Shown here: in pieces, positions 63,646 through 64,000 of the stretch
Position numbering within the stretch: position 1 is the stretch's first letter
Layout: the number at the start of each line of letters is the position of its first letter
Assembly (NCBI RefSeq): GCF_004364345.1
Contig: NZ_SOCA01000001.1
Location: forward strand, 620,001 to 684,000
DNA: 64,000 nucleotides
DNA from: Prosthecobacter fusiformis
GTDB lineage: Bacteria > Verrucomicrobiota > Verrucomicrobiia > Verrucomicrobiales > Verrucomicrobiaceae
Reading direction: 5' to 3'
Program-made: the position numbers and the translations under genes
The notes under the pieces: model-generated
Seen by the model: only the letters and a program-made list of their open reading frames with translations
Told to the model about the DNA's origin: nothing
Database searches by the model: none

Positions 63646-64000
63646 TTATTCCAAAGTATCCAACCAGTCCTGGAGCTGGCTTTTGATCTCTCCAGGGCCG
63701 TCCTCTGGAAAGTTTTCCGTGAGCCAGCGAACGTCCTCAGCGGCCTCCTGTTTCAGCCCCAGGCGCTCCTTCATGCGGGCGCGGTTGATGCGCTGAATGG
63801 CGGCATCGGGATCCAGGGCGATGGAGAGATCCAAATAAGGCATCGTCTCTTTGATGGCCGTGGCATCATCCAGGGTGCTGCTGAGGAGGTTGTTCAGCAT
63901 GCGTAGGACGATGGCACGCTTGGTGGAGGGCTCCAGGGACTCTTCGGCAAATTCACCACGCTCGGTCAGCTCCAGGGCGGCTTCTTCCACAGAGAGGGTC
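63646..64000 (-). CDS. Partial gene, TPR-like C-terminus (SirB1/transglutaminase-like?)
   Basis: The frame is open to the window edge, so the N-terminus is missing. The visible ~118 residues are helical and TPR-like (YLDLSIALDPDAAIQRINRAR, RLGLKQEAAEDVRWL). This resembles the tail of SirB1/transglutaminase-fold proteins, but the catalytic part is outside the window, so the family is only a guess. Separated from the nucleotidyltransferase gene by 120 bp. Confidence 0.45.
   Translation of the reverse strand, partial: TLSVEEAALELTERGEFAEESLEPSTKRAIVLRMLNNLLSSTLDDATAIKETMPYLDLSIALDPDAAIQRINRARMKERLGLKQEAAEDVRWLTENFPEDGPGEIKSQLQDWLDTLE

Overview
The window looks like a chromosome segment of a Verrucomicrobia-type bacterium, close to Verrucomicrobiales such as Prosthecobacter. 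No ribosomal RNA is present to confirm this. The assignment rests on gene content: two clusters of planctomycete/verrucomicrobia-type cytochrome c/DUF1549/DUF1553 proteins with DUF1501 proteins, a secreted sulfatase, a FecR-LamG protein, an ECF sigma factor next to a protein kinase fused to an FGE-like domain, several Tat-exported Gfo/Idh/MocA oxidoreductases, GYF-domain membrane proteins and GxxExxY proteins. DNA is GC-rich and genes are densely packed.

Layout. 1-6881: a FecR-LamG gene cut by the window edge, then a DUF1549/DUF1553 cytochrome-like protein, a sulfatase and a DUF1501 protein. 6878-9527 (minus): ECF sigma factor and Ser/Thr kinase. 9734-13343: SufE, SWIM protein, dihydropteroate synthase, PHP phosphatase and a GxxExxY gene flanked by ~200-bp repeats. 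13614-18652: an AraC regulator divergent from a four-gene sugar operon (xylose-isomerase-like, LsrF/DhnA-like aldolase, dehydrogenase, PfkB kinase). 18762-19589: VapBC-like toxin-antitoxin pair and tRNA-Arg(CCG). 19728-23820: rlmN, a small membrane protein, ftsH with promoter and terminator. 23821-26221: repeat-bearing spacer, GYF protein, SbcD-like nuclease. 26238-33753: AraC regulator divergent from a second DUF1553/DUF1501 cluster with a second GxxExxY gene inside it. 33794-37635: PLD lipoprotein and ABC-F protein. 37674-44172: three Tat-exported oxidoreductases, a PQQ-type beta-propeller and a membrane metalloprotease. 44205-49565 (minus): dnaN, lipoprotein, tyrA, aroA, cmk, plsC. 49725-57054 (minus): a terminase-small-subunit-like protein and a giant extracellular protein split by a frameshift. 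57516-61467: copper-type P-ATPase and three small membrane proteins. 61504-64000: HxlR regulator divergent from a DinB-like protein, a sugar-nucleotide transferase, and a partial gene at the edge.

Working together: the two DUF1553/DUF1501 clusters plus the sulfatase and secreted oxidoreductases suggest extracytoplasmic attack on (partly sulfated) glycans, with FecR/ECF/kinase and AraC proteins as likely control. The 14.6-18.7 kb operon has the isomerase-kinase-aldolase logic of a sugar catabolic route whose substrate is unknown. The tyrA-aroA-cmk-plsC block is housekeeping.

Most unusual signals: a 42-bp palindromic tandem repeat expanded in frame inside tyrA; repeat-flanked GxxExxY genes; a phased heptamer array at 39.2 kb; a frameshift plus apparent deletion in the giant protein; and two matching inverted repeats between hxlR and its divergent neighbour. 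I did not see an obviously new multi-gene defence or mobile system.
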